From: Lachnospiraceae bacterium
Lineage (GTDB): Bacteria > Bacillota > Clostridia > Lachnospirales > Lachnospiraceae
Length of the DNA: 38,414 bases
Reading direction: 5' to 3'
NCBI GenBank assembly: GCA_009774375.1
Contig: VSNO01000018.1
Coordinates: 1-38,414 of the forward strand
The position numbers and the translations under genes are program-made. How positions within the stretch are numbered: the first letter of the stretch is position 1; the number at the start of each line of letters is the position of its first letter. The notes beneath the pieces were generated by a model. That model saw only the letters and a list, made by a program, of their open reading frames with translations. It was not told the DNA's origin and ran no database searches. Shown here piece by piece: positions 7,750 through 16,717 of this stretch.

Positions 7750-9639
7750 ATGAGTATGATATTAGACACGATAGAGAAAGAAAACGATATAAAGAACGTG
7801 GCACCCGAGGACTGGAATCTCCTGGCGGAGGAGATCCGGCAGTTCCTGATCAACAAGATCAGCGTCACGGGGGGACATCTTGGCTCCAACCTCGGTGCAG
7901 TGGAGCTGACCATGGCGCTGCACCTGAGCCTGAACCTGCCGCAGGACAAGATCGTGTGGGATGTGGGACACCAGTCCTACACGCATAAGCTGTTGACCGG
8001 GCGGCGCTCCGGATTTGAGAATCTGCGCAAATACGGCGGCATGAGTGGATTTCCCAAGAGAAAGGAGAGCGAGTGCGACTGTTTTGACACAGGGCACAGC
8101 TCCACGTCCATCTCCGCAGGGCTTGGCCTTGTAAAGGCGCGTGATCTGCGCAATGAGGATCACACGATCATCTCTGTCATCGGCGACGGGTCCCTCACGG
8201 GTGGAATGGCTTACGAGGCGCTGAACAATGCGTCGCGGCTGAAAAAGAATTTTATCATTGTCCTGAATGACAATAATATGTCCATTTCGGAGAATGTCGG
8301 CGGTGTGTCCAAATACCTCAACAATATCAGAACGGCGGACAAATATCTTGATATGAAGGAGGGGATCTACAATTCTCTCATGGAGTCCAATCTGGAACCG
8401 ATCGTCACGAGCATCAGGCGGGCGAAGAGTTCTGTCAAACAGCTGGTGATCCCGGGAATGTTCTTTGAGGATATGGGCATTACATATCTGGGGCCTGTGG
8501 ACGGACACAATATCCATGCCATGATGAAGGTCCTGCGGGAGGCGAAACGCTGCAAATCGGCGGTGCTGGTGCACGTGATCACACAGAAGGGCAAAGGCTT
8601 TGCGCCTGCGGAGAAGCACCCGGCGCGTTTTCACGGTGCAGAGCCCTTCGACGTGGAGACAGGGCTTCCGCTGGTTCCCAAGACAAAGTCAAGCTATACG
8701 GATGTCTTTTCGACTGTGATGTGCAAGCTTGGGGACCGTGACCGCGATATCGTGGCGATCACGGCGGCGATGCCGGACGGCACGGGGCTGAAGCGGTTCC
8801 GCAATATGTACCCCGACAGATTCTTTGACGTGGGGATCGCCGAGGAGCATGCGGTGACCTTTGCGGCAGGGCTTGCAGCCGGGGGCATGCGTCCGGTCGT
8901 GGCAGTTTACTCCTCCTTTTTGCAGAGGGCATATGACCAGATCCTGCATGATGTCTGTATCCAGAACCTTCCGGTGGTCTTTGCGATCGACAGGGCCGGA
9001 CTCGTGGGAAGCGACGGGGAGACGCACCAGGGGATCTTTGACCTGTCCTATCTGTCTTCTATTCCGAATATGCACATTATGGCGCCTAAGAATAAGTGGG
9101 AACTGTCCGATATGCTCAAATTTGCGGTGGATTTCCAGGGACCGATCGCACTCCGCTATCCGAGGGGCGAGGCGTATGACGGTCTTCGCGAGTACAGAGA
9201 GCCGATCCGCTTTGGAAAGGCGGAGTGGATCTGCCGGGAGAGCGGTATCGCGCTCGTTGCAGTCGGCAGTATGGTAAAGACTGCGCTTGAAGTGCGGGAG
9301 GCGCTCGGGAAAAGAGGACTGCGCTGCAGTATTGTCAATGCGCGTTTTGTTAAGCCGGTCGACACAGGGGTACTGGACGAAGCCGTCGAGGATCACGGAC
9401 TGATCGTGACAATGGAGGAAAATGTGGCAAGCGGCGGATTTGGCGAGAAGGTGAGGGAATATTTCGACGAGCATCATTTCGGGACAAAGCTGTTGACGAT
9501 CCATATCCCTGACGAGTATGTGGAGCACGGAAATGTGGAGATCCTGCGCCGAGAGGTGGGGATCGATGCGGGGACGGTCACACAGAGGATCCTGGAGCTG
9601 TGCGGGGAATTGTCCCAGGAGACAGCCATAGACAGATGA
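7750..9639 (+). CDS. dxs: 1-deoxy-D-xylulose-5-phosphate synthase
   Basis: Condenses pyruvate and glyceraldehyde 3-phosphate with thiamine diphosphate in the first step of the MEP isoprenoid pathway. The 629-residue length fits. Key sites are H43 in VTGGHLGSNLG, the TPP/Mg motif GDGSLTGG (145-152) with NDNNMS (N173-), and the catalytic Glu at residues 365-366 in IAEEHAVTFAAG. A C-terminal transketolase domain is complete. The start is ambiguous: in-frame ATGs occur at 7750 and 7756, and neither has a strong site (AAAGG at 7732-7736). It is 37 bp after ispA. Confidence 0.96.
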   Translation: MSMILDTIEKENDIKNVAPEDWNLLAEEIRQFLINKISVTGGHLGSNLGAVELTMALHLSLNLPQDKIVWDVGHQSYTHKLLTGRRSGFENLRKYGGMSGFPKRKESECDCFDTGHSSTSISAGLGLVKARDLRNEDHTIISVIGDGSLTGGMAYEALNNASRLKKNFIIVLNDNNMSISENVGGVSKYLNNIRTADKYLDMKEGIYNSLMESNLEPIVTSIRRAKSSVKQLVIPGMFFEDMGITYLGPVDGHNIHAMMKVLREAKRCKSAVLVHVITQKGKGFAPAEKHPARFHGAEPFDVETGLPLVPKTKSSYTDVFSTVMCKLGDRDRDIVAITAAMPDGTGLKRFRNMYPDRFFDVGIAEEHAVTFAAGLAAGGMRPVVAVYSSFLQRAYDQILHDVCIQNLPVVFAIDRAGLVGSDGETHQGIFDLSYLSSIPNMHIMAPKNKWELSDMLKFAVDFQGPIALRYPRGEAYDGLREYREPIRFGKAEWICRESGIALVAVGSMVKTALEVREALGKRGLRCSIVNARFVKPVDTGVLDEAVEDHGLIVTMEENVASGGFGEKVREYFDEHHFGTKLLTIHIPDEYVEHGNVEILRREVGIDAGTVTQRILELCGELSQETAIDR

Positions 9640-9663
9640 TAGGTTGAGGAAGGGCGCAAAAGT

Positions 9664-10485
9664 ATGAAGGAACGTCTGGATGTGCTGCTGGTGCGGCAGG
9701 GACTTGCAGAGTCACGCGAGAAGGCAAAGGCTGTGATCATGGCAGGGTGCGTGTATGTCAATGACCAGAAGGAGGACAAGGCGGGAGCCATGTTCGATGA
9801 GTCAAAGGTACGGCTGGAGGTCCGCGGAAACACACTCCGCTATGTCAGCCGCGGCGGTCTGAAGCTGGAGAAGGCTGTCGAGCAGTTCGGCCTGCGGCTC
9901 GACGGAAAAATATGTATGGATATCGGAGCCTCCACGGGCGGTTTTACGGACTGTATGCTGCAGAACGGGGCGAAGAAAGTCTACTCTGTGGATGTGGGAC
10001 ACGGGCAGCTGGCATGGAAGCTGCGCAATGACGCGCGGGTCGTCTGTATGGAAAAGACGAATTTCCGGTATATGGTCCCGGAGGATATCGAGGACAGGCT
10101 TGAGTTTGCGTCGGTCGATGTGTCTTTTATATCACTGGACAAGATACTGGGACCGGCATACAGCCTGCTGGATCCCGGTGCACAGATGGTCTGTCTCATC
10201 AAACCTCAGTTTGAGGCGGGAAAAGAGAAGGTAGGAAAAAAGGGTGTTGTGAGAGATCCGCAGGTGCATATGGAAGTCATCCGCACGGTGTTCTCCGCTG
10301 CGCTGGAAAAGGGCTTTGAGATACGAGATCTTGATTTTTCACCGATCAGGGGACCGGAGGGCAATATCGAATATCTGGTGCATCTGGTCAAGGCGGAGCA
10401 GGATGCAGCCGGTATGGAGGAAGAGCGGTTTGCGGAGCTTATAAGGGAAACGGTTTCATCCGCGCATAGGACGCTGGATGTCTGA
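9664..10485 (+). CDS. tlyA: TlyA family rRNA 2'-O-methyltransferase / hemolysin-like protein
   Basis: 273 residues, with an N-terminal S4 RNA-binding domain (RLDVLLVRQGLAESREKAKA, residues 4-60) and an FtsJ-like Rossmann methyltransferase. The SAM-binding motif MDIGASTGGFTDCM starts near residue 88, and LIKPQFE is the later catalytic-region motif. In mycobacteria TlyA methylates 16S and 23S rRNA and affects capreomycin sensitivity. The Firmicute orthologue (YqxC) is poorly studied, so the rRNA target here is inferred. The gene follows dxs in the conserved order. Confidence 0.9.
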   Translation: MKERLDVLLVRQGLAESREKAKAVIMAGCVYVNDQKEDKAGAMFDESKVRLEVRGNTLRYVSRGGLKLEKAVEQFGLRLDGKICMDIGASTGGFTDCMLQNGAKKVYSVDVGHGQLAWKLRNDARVVCMEKTNFRYMVPEDIEDRLEFASVDVSFISLDKILGPAYSLLDPGAQMVCLIKPQFEAGKEKVGKKGVVRDPQVHMEVIRTVFSAALEKGFEIRDLDFSPIRGPEGNIEYLVHLVKAEQDAAGMEEERFAELIRETVSSAHRTLDV

Positions 10486-10505
10486 CAATGAGATATGGGG
10501 AATGA

Positions 10506-11318
10506 ATGAAAACATTTTATATATATACAAACCAGACAAAAGATGGGAAAGGCGAGGTCACACAGTATATACGGGACTATCTGCATCTGAAGGGATGTCT
10601 CTGCAGCGGCAGGGTCGATGACAAGGTGGAGGGCATGATCGTGCTCGGAGGGGATGGTACGATGCTGCGTGCGGCGCGGGAATATGTGTCGTATCATATC
10701 CCGATGATCGGTGTCAACCTGGGGACGCTGGGTTATCTGGCGGAGGTTGACAGGGAGGACATCGAAACGGCGCTCGACAGCCTGATCGCGAACCGGTATG
10801 AGATCGAGCCGCGCATGATGCTGAGCGGGATCCCGGTGATATCTGGCATCAGTTCCAATCCGCAGACGGCGCTGAACGATATCGTGATCAACAGAAAGGG
10901 TGCGCTGCACGTCATCAATTTTAACATTTACGTCAATGGACGGATGCTCAGTACATACAGCGCGGACGGCATGATCATCTCCACGCCGACAGGATCGACC
11001 GCGTACAATCTGTCGGCAGGAGGACCGATCGTCGAGCCGAGGGCGAGGCTGATCATGATGACGCCGGTCTGTTCCCACACTCTGGTCAACAACAGGACGA
11101 TCATACTTGCGGAGGACGATGTCATAGATATTGAGATCGGGCAGTATAAGCCGGGAGAAAAGCAGGAGGTGGACGCCAGCTTTGACGGCAGATGTCCGGT
11201 CAATCTCAATGAGGGTGACAAGATACGGATCATACGCTCGGATAAGGTGACCAAGATCATAAAGCTCAGTGAGGGAAGTTTTCTGGATACGCTGCACAGG
11301 AAAATGCGTGTGTTCTGA
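10506..11318 (+). CDS. nadK: NAD kinase
   Basis: Phosphorylates NAD to NADP; cytosolic, usually a tetramer. The 270-residue protein carries GGDGT at residues 48-52, NLGTLGYLAEV, the conserved NDIVI segment and STPTGSTAYNLSAGGPI (159-), which form the nucleotide-binding and catalytic site. It starts 20 bp after tlyA and lies between tlyA and argR, as in many Clostridia. Confidence 0.95.
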   Translation: MKTFYIYTNQTKDGKGEVTQYIRDYLHLKGCLCSGRVDDKVEGMIVLGGDGTMLRAAREYVSYHIPMIGVNLGTLGYLAEVDREDIETALDSLIANRYEIEPRMMLSGIPVISGISSNPQTALNDIVINRKGALHVINFNIYVNGRMLSTYSADGMIISTPTGSTAYNLSAGGPIVEPRARLIMMTPVCSHTLVNNRTIILAEDDVIDIEIGQYKPGEKQEVDASFDGRCPVNLNEGDKIRIIRSDKVTKIIKLSEGSFLDTLHRKMRVF

Positions 11319-11351
11319 GCAGACTCTGCGAAAGGCATGGAATGGAACCAG

Positions 11352-11804
11352 ATGAAAAGAAAGAGACATGAGGTTGTAGTAGAACTGATCAACAAGTACG
11401 ATATCGAGACGCAGGAGGAGCTGGCTTCCTATCTGCGCAGGGAGGGTTTTGACGTGACCCAGGCGACCGTTTCCAGGGATATCCGGGAACTGCACCTGTC
11501 AAAGATCGCTTCGGGAAACGGCAGGCAGAAATATATCATCCTGCAGAATGGGGATACGAAGCTGGGGGACAAATATATCCGAGTGCTCCGTGACGGCTTT
11601 GTCTCGATGAATATGGCGCAGAACATACTGGTGGTGAAGACAGTGCAGGGGATGGCGATGGCGGTGGCTGCGGCGCTGGACGCCATGCGCTTTCCGGAGA
11701 TCGTCGGCTGCATAGCGGGCGATGACACGATATTTGCCGCGGTAAAGACTGTTGAGGAAACCAAGATGGTGATGGATAAGTTAGACGAAATTATAAAGGG
11801 TTAG
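11352..11804 (+). CDS. argR: Arginine repressor ArgR/AhrC
   Basis: 150 residues from ATG 11352, whose MKRKRHEVVVELI matches typical ArgR N-termini. An in-frame ATG at 11337 would add five residues but has AAGG only one base away. The N-terminal winged helix (residues ~1-65) includes EELASYLRREGFDVTQATVSRDIREL. The C-terminal hexamerisation and arginine-binding domain includes TVQGMAMAVAAALD, EIVGCIAGDDTIF and VKTVEETK. It controls arginine biosynthesis and catabolism genes; none are in the window. Its place before recN is conserved in Firmicutes, so location rather than function explains the pairing. Confidence 0.93.
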   Translation: MKRKRHEVVVELINKYDIETQEELASYLRREGFDVTQATVSRDIRELHLSKIASGNGRQKYIILQNGDTKLGDKYIRVLRDGFVSMNMAQNILVVKTVQGMAMAVAAALDAMRFPEIVGCIAGDDTIFAAVKTVEETKMVMDKLDEIIKG

Positions 11805-11812
11805 GTACAAAA

Positions 11813-13492
11813 ATGTTAATTAGCTTGCATGTGAAAAATCTGGCTCTCATCTCAGAGACAGAAGTAACTTTTGGGGAAGGGCTGAATATTTTGAGCGGCG
11901 AGACTGGAGCCGGCAAATCGATCATTATCGGCTCGATCAATCTCGCGCTGGGAGCGAGGGCGGACAAGGATCTGATAAGGACAGGCGCGGACTATGCGCT
12001 TGTCGAGCTGGTCTTCCAGGTGACAGACGATGCCATGAGGCAGTCAGCCGAAGCCATGGAGATCCCTGTGGAGGACGACGGGATCATCATTATCCAGCGG
12101 AAGATACAGCCCGGCAGAAATCTGTTTAAGATCTGCGGGGAGACGGTCACGGCAAAGCAGATCAGGGCTCTTTCCGAGCTTCTGATCGATATTCACGGGC
12201 AGCATGAGCATCAGTCCCTCCTGTACAAGAGGAACCATATGGAGATCCTGGATTCTTTTGCCGGGGAGGAGCTTGCTGTGATCCGGGAGGAGCTCAGGGA
12301 AAGATATCAGCAATATGGAAAGCTGAAAAAGGAGCTGGCGGAGTTCTGTGTGGATGACGGGGCAAAGGCAAAAGAGCTTTCCCTGGCGGAGTTTGAGTAT
12401 CAGGAGATCGAGGAGGCTGGGCTGACAGCGGGTGAGGATGAGGCGCTCGAGCGAGATTACCGGAAGATGGCAAACAGCAGACAGATCGTTGAGGCGGCGG
12501 ACAGGGCGTATCAGCTTACCGGAAACGGAGAGCAGTCTGCGGCGGACGCGGTGGGCTATGCGGTGCGGGAACTCCGCAGCGTGGAGAGCTATGACGACAG
12601 GGCGCAGGAGCTTGCCGACGAGCTCGAGAACATCGATGCCCTGCTCAGTGATTTTAACCGGGAGATCGCAGAGTACATGGCAGATATGGAGTTTGATGGA
12701 GAGCGGTTTGCCCAGATGGAGGAACGGCTGAACCTGCTCAATCATCTGAAGCGCAAATACGGGGACAGCATCGAGTCAGTCCTGCAGTACCAGGCACAGC
12801 TCGGGGAGAAGATCGAGAAGCTCAACAATGCAGATGCGTATAAAGCCCGGCTGGAAGAGCAGGTCACAAAGATGCAGACCCAGTTAAAGAGCCTGTGTCA
12901 AAAAGCTTCCAGGATCCGCAGCAAGGAGGCGTCGAAGCTCGAAAAGGACATGATCGCGGCGCTCACAGATCTGAATTTCCTGGATGTGCAGTTTGAGATC
13001 CAGGTGCGGAAGAAGGAAGAGATCACTTCCAACGGATATGACGATGTGGAATTTATGATCTCCACGAATCCGGGCGAGCCGTTAAAAAGCCTTGGAAACG
13101 TGGCGAGCGGCGGCGAGCTGTCGCGCATCATGCTGGCGATCAAGACTGTACTTGCGTCGAGGGACCGGATACCGACCATGATCTTTGACGAGATCGACAC
13201 CGGGATCAGCGGCAAGACAGCGTGGAAGGTGTCGGAGAAACTGGGACATCTGGCGCAGAGCCACCAGATCATCTGTATCACGCATCTGCCCCAGATCGCG
13301 GCGATGGCGGATAACCATTACAAGATTGCCAAGCAGGCAGTGGACAATAAGACCGTCACGGATATCGTACAGCTGAACGGGACGGAGACTGTTGACGAGC
13401 TCGCGCGGATGCTCGGCAGTGATGAGATCACTGATACGGTGCGGGAGAACGCGAGAGAGCTGATCGCGACAGCCCGGAAAAAGAAAAGGTAG
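11813..13492 (+). CDS. recN: DNA repair protein RecN
   Basis: An SMC-like ATPase that acts early at double-strand breaks. The 559 residues show Walker A GETGAGKS (29-36), a long central coiled-coil with a Glu/Gln-rich pattern, the ABC signature ASGGELSRIMLAIK and Walker B IFDEIDTGISG, then the HLPQIAAMAD motif. The start is 9 bp after argR. In most spore formers recN is followed by spoIVB and spo0A. Here a 6-kb block is inserted before spoIVB. Confidence 0.95.
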   Translation: MLISLHVKNLALISETEVTFGEGLNILSGETGAGKSIIIGSINLALGARADKDLIRTGADYALVELVFQVTDDAMRQSAEAMEIPVEDDGIIIIQRKIQPGRNLFKICGETVTAKQIRALSELLIDIHGQHEHQSLLYKRNHMEILDSFAGEELAVIREELRERYQQYGKLKKELAEFCVDDGAKAKELSLAEFEYQEIEEAGLTAGEDEALERDYRKMANSRQIVEAADRAYQLTGNGEQSAADAVGYAVRELRSVESYDDRAQELADELENIDALLSDFNREIAEYMADMEFDGERFAQMEERLNLLNHLKRKYGDSIESVLQYQAQLGEKIEKLNNADAYKARLEEQVTKMQTQLKSLCQKASRIRSKEASKLEKDMIAALTDLNFLDVQFEIQVRKKEEITSNGYDDVEFMISTNPGEPLKSLGNVASGGELSRIMLAIKTVLASRDRIPTMIFDEIDTGISGKTAWKVSEKLGHLAQSHQIICITHLPQIAAMADNHYKIAKQAVDNKTVTDIVQLNGTETVDELARMLGSDEITDTVRENARELIATARKKKR

Positions 13493-13511
13493 CGAAAACA
13501 ACAGATAAATG

Positions 13512-13540
13512 TTGAAAATATCTGAAAATATCTGTATACT
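13512..13540 (+). promoter_or_regulatory. Sigma-A promoter with tandem repeat in its spacer
   Basis: TTGAAA (13512-13517), 17 bp spacer, TATACT (13535-13540). The spacer consists of two head-to-tail copies of GAAAATATCT (13514-13533). It drives the PocR/MCP-like gene at 13577. Confidence 0.65.
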
Positions 13541-13576
13541 GTAGATAGGTCAGTTATGCGGAATGGAGGATGGGAT

Positions 13577-14155
13577 ATGATATTGAACGATTGTGTGGAT
13601 GTAAAGAAACTGCAGGAACTGCAGGATGCCTTTTCGGATTTTGCGGGTCTGGAGGCTGTCGTGGTCGATGCGGAGGGTGAACGCCTGACGCAGGGGCATG
13701 ATTTTCAGGGTGAGGAAACGGATGCGTATGACATTGTGGTGAATGGGGAGAGACTTGGCGCAGTGGTCGTCTCTCATTCTGTGGATAAAAAGACAAAGGG
13801 TGCCGCCCGGATGCTGAGTACGGTGATCAGTCAGGCAGCGGGTCTCGAGGAGCTGGATCATAAAAATACCGGAAGATTTGATTCGGTGAAGGATGATATC
13901 AAGAAATCAGGAGAACTGGTGCAGATGATCAACGAGAAGACAGGACATCTGAAGGGGATCGCCAAGAAACAGACGATATTATCCCTCAATGCAACGATCG
14001 AGGCTGCCAGAAGCGGTGAGGCAGGCGTGGGGTTTGCGGTTGTTGCAAAGAGCATGCAGGATCTGTCCAATCAGTCGGCAGGGATCTATACGGATATCGA
14101 GACGTCCGTGGAGGAGATCACCAACCTGATCAATTCCATCATTGATTCACTGTGA
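13577..14155 (+). CDS. Minimal cytosolic PocR-like / MCP signalling-domain protein
   Basis: 192 residues, starting at the ATG 7 bases after GGAGG (13565-13569); an in-frame ATG at 13556 precedes that site. The N-terminal ~70 residues (KLQELQDAFSDFAGLEAVVVDAEGERLTQG, quoted in part) resemble the start of PocR sensory domains but lack the long Cys-containing insert. The C-terminal part has the hairpin tip of methyl-accepting chemotaxis proteins (ILSLNATIEAARSGEAG then GFAVVAKSM). There is no transmembrane segment and no HAMP domain, and no che genes are nearby. It may be a soluble chemosensory adaptor. The PocR assignment is tentative; the MCP tip is clear. Confidence 0.7.
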   Translation: MILNDCVDVKKLQELQDAFSDFAGLEAVVVDAEGERLTQGHDFQGEETDAYDIVVNGERLGAVVVSHSVDKKTKGAARMLSTVISQAAGLEELDHKNTGRFDSVKDDIKKSGELVQMINEKTGHLKGIAKKQTILSLNATIEAARSGEAGVGFAVVAKSMQDLSNQSAGIYTDIETSVEEITNLINSIIDSL

Positions 14156-14176
14156 CCAATAAATGAATCGATACAA

Positions 14177-14202
14177 AAAAGGAGCGCATCTGCGCTCCTT
14201 TT
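14177..14202. terminator. Bidirectional intrinsic terminator
   Basis: AAAAGGAGCGCA (14177-14188) pairs perfectly with TGCGCTCCTTTT (14191-14202), with A-run and T-run on the two flanks so it works in both directions. It separates the PocR/MCP-like gene (ending 14155) from the converging minus-strand gene, whose stop codon begins within or next to the stem. Confidence 0.85.
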
Positions 14203-14902
14203 AAAATCCCTCTACAGAAAACCGGACTGCATTGACCGGAACATTGAATTCACTGTGATACACCCTTCCCTTGGAGAGGGCGCTGCAATAAAGATGTACT
14301 TTTGACAGCACGTTTCCGGCAGCATCATAGAAGTATCCGAAACAGCCCCATCTGTTATAGTCATCATCCTTGTAGGAAGTGCACTGGTACTGCAGATTCA
14401 GCGTATACTTGTAGTCATTGAAATCAGCGTACTTGAAATCATATGGCACAAATTCATAGCTCACCATAGTACAGTAGTTGTCGCGGTTGGTTCCCAGTCT
14501 GGAAGGGAATTCCATGACAAGCGGCGTCGCATTGATGGCCACATAAGCCACGACTGCCGGATCGTCAAGACTGTACACGGCAGCGACTGTCGACCCGCCG
14601 TTTCCGTAAGTGATCTGATATGCTGCTGCATTGGCTGCATAGGCTACAGGGGTGATGGCCGCGACATTCGGGTCAGCGACGACACAGGCAAGCCTCGACG
14701 CGTCAGCCCCGTCACCCAGTACAGCCGTGAAGGTCGCGGAAGCCCCGTCTGTGAGGGTAATGCTGTCTGTGGAAAGAATGATACCGTTTCCGATGCTCTC
14801 CTTTGCGGAGACAGACTGGGGCGGTATGACAGATGCTGCGATTACAAATATCAGTATGGAGCATGCTGCCCTTTTTTTGAGCTTTTCCCAATTTGTTTTC
14901 AT
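14201..14902 (-). CDS. Secreted protein with Ig-like (Big-type) N-terminal domain
   Basis: 233 residues on the minus strand, with GGAGG before its ATG. The signal peptide is clear: positive MKTNWEKLKKR, a hydrophobic core, then SVSA-KE near residue 34. Residues ~42-130 (ILSTDSITLTDGASATFTAV to VVAYVAINATP) look like a bacterial Ig-like fold of the Big family. The C-terminal half is rich in Tyr, Asp and Asn with a few Cys and has no recognised domain. It probably acts at or outside the cell surface; the target is unknown. It is monocistronic, with its own promoter and terminator. Confidence 0.65.
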   Translation of the reverse strand: MKTNWEKLKKRAACSILIFVIAASVIPPQSVSAKESIGNGIILSTDSITLTDGASATFTAVLGDGADASRLACVVADPNVAAITPVAYAANAAAYQITYGNGGSTVAAVYSLDDPAVVAYVAINATPLVMEFPSRLGTNRDNYCTMVSYEFVPYDFKYADFNDYKYTLNLQYQCTSYKDDDYNRWGCFGYFYDAAGNVLSKVHLYCSALSKGRVYHSEFNVPVNAVRFSVEGF

Positions 14903-14950
14903 AGATTTCCTCCTTGCGCAATATAATTAGTAATCCAATGTACCGTTTCT

Positions 14951-14980
14951 ATTATAATCAAAACAGAATGGAAATAACAA
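14951..14980 (-). promoter_or_regulatory. Promoter of the secreted Ig-like protein
   Basis: Read on the minus strand: TTGTTA (14980-14975), 18 bp spacer, TATAAT (14956-14951), followed by GGAGG and the start at 14902. The 258-bp gap between this gene and the divergent efflux operon is AT-rich. On the + strand only a lone TATACT (15045-15050) is visible as a possible -10 for the adaptor gene. Confidence 0.55.
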
Positions 14981-15160
14981 GTGCGGCCTTATTAAAAAAA
15001 AATTAAGAATGCAACAAATCATAAAACTTAGATAAAAAATGCGATATACTCTTTTATTTTGTAAAATTTTTGGGTAAAATGGCATGGAGATGTAAATGTA
15101 AATTATGAAAATGAGGCAATGAATGTGATGCGGCAGAAGTGGAAAAAGGAAGGGAAAAGA

Positions 15161-16704
15161 ATGAAAAACAGACAAAAAAGAATGGCATTACTGCTGAGTG
15201 CGGTGTTGCCGGTCTCATTTCTCTGGGGGTGTGGACAGGCGCCGGAGGAGCAGACTGTGGAGGATGTGGCGGTGGTAGAGACTGCCAGTCCTGAAGTGGG
15301 TGAGATGAAGCTCAGCGCTGATTTTATTGCAACGATCAGTCCGGACGAGTCCGTATATGTGATCCCAAAAGCCACGGCGGAGGTGCTTGAGGTTAAGGTT
15401 CAGGCGGGCGATGTTGTTGAGGCGGGCGATGTGCTTGCTGTGCTTGATGGCACGATGGCGCAGATGCAGTTTGATAATGCACAGATCTCCATGCGGACAG
15501 CACAGATCCAGCTGACAACGCACAGCGTGCTTATAACATTCAATACGGTGAGGGCGCTACCACCTTAAATGATATGCAGCTGGATAACCAGGTATCGCAG
15601 GCGGAGGACGGCGTCAACAAACTGCAGGATAATCTGTTGGATGCGATGGACAATCTGCAGAAGGCGAAGGACAAACTGAGCGAAAAGCAGCGTGAGCTGG
15701 CGGACTTGAAAGTGGAGTATGATTTCAGGGAAGATGTCGACGAGATCAAGGATTATGCGGACACATTTGACAAAAACACACCGCAGGGGGCAGCAGACTA
15801 TGCGGCGGCCATGCAGAGATATCAGTCGGCGGCTGCGGAGGTGGCACCGGTAGAGGGCGCCATCACCCAGTACAAGTCAACGATCGACCAGCTGGAGGAG
15901 AGCATAGAGACGATCCAGGAGAATATCGATAGTACATATGACTCGTACAGCCAGGCTGTGACTTCGACAAATATCCAGAGCAATGAGATCCGCGAAGAGC
16001 AGAAGAAGACGGTGGAGAATCAGATCTCTGCGACGCAGGTTGGCATAGAACAGGCAAAGCTCGGCATAGAGCAGGCACAGGAAAGTCTGGACAGTTATAC
16101 GATCACGGCATCGATCTCCGGGGTGATCGAGACTGTAAATCTGAAAGAACATGATTTCGCCACATCAAGTAATCCGGCATTTGTCATCTCAAATAAAGAT
16201 ACGATGGTCGCCACATATTACGTCAGCGAGGATGTGCGGAATACTTTTTCGGTCGGACAGAAGATCACGTTAAAGAAGGACGATGCGATATACGATGGCG
16301 AAGTGATCGAGATCGGAAGCGCGATCGATGCGACGACAGGGCTCTTTAAGGTCAAAGCGGCTGTCAAGGGGGACACTTCAAATCTGCTTTCCGGTACAAA
16401 GGCTACTGTCACGACAGATACATATCATGAAAAAAATGTGGTCATCATACCGTATGATTCGGTCTATTATGATGGAACAAAGGCTTATGTATATACGGCT
16501 GTGGACGGAAAGGCAAAGCGGACAGAAGTGACGACAGGGCTCTTTGACAATGACAGGATCGTGATCACAGACGGGCTTACCAGGGATGATACGATCATTA
16601 CGACCTGGTCAGCCCAGCTGCGGGACGGCGTGGAGATCTCTGTGCCGGGGAGCAGTGCAGATACCGGGAACAGCGAAGATACTGAAAGTACTGTACAGGA
16701 ATAG
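15161..16704 (+). pseudogene. RND efflux membrane-fusion (HlyD/AcrA-type) lipoprotein, frameshifted
   Basis: The adaptor for the RND pump downstream. ATG 15161 after GGAAGGG gives a lipoprotein signal with LWGC (Cys24). The barrel-sandwich half follows (VQAGDVVEAGDVLAVLDG). The reading frame then ends at 15568. The rest of the protein, with a long coiled coil (~15574-16080), the second lipoyl half (ITASISGVIETVNL) and a beta-barrel (FSVGQKITLKKDDAIYDGEV), is in the -1 frame up to 16704. Joining the frames at about 15518-15523 gives QLTT then AQRAYNIQYGEGATTLNDMQL, a natural family sequence, so one base is missing. It may be a real inactivating mutation or a sequencing error. A repaired protein would have ~514 residues. 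Confidence 0.85.
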
Positions 16705-16717
16705 GGGGGCATAAGCT

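Noticed and set aside
10206..11495. Long open frame on the minus strand opposite nadK and argR
   Set aside because: It mirrors strongly coding genes, has no ribosome site or recognisable domain, and is Arg/His/Asp-rich as expected from antisense of GC-rich codons.
15500..15580. Programmed -1 ribosomal frameshifting in the efflux adaptor
   Set aside because: No slippery X-XXY-YYZ heptamer or downstream pseudoknot was seen near the change of frame (ACAACGCACAGCG), so a missing base is the simpler reading.
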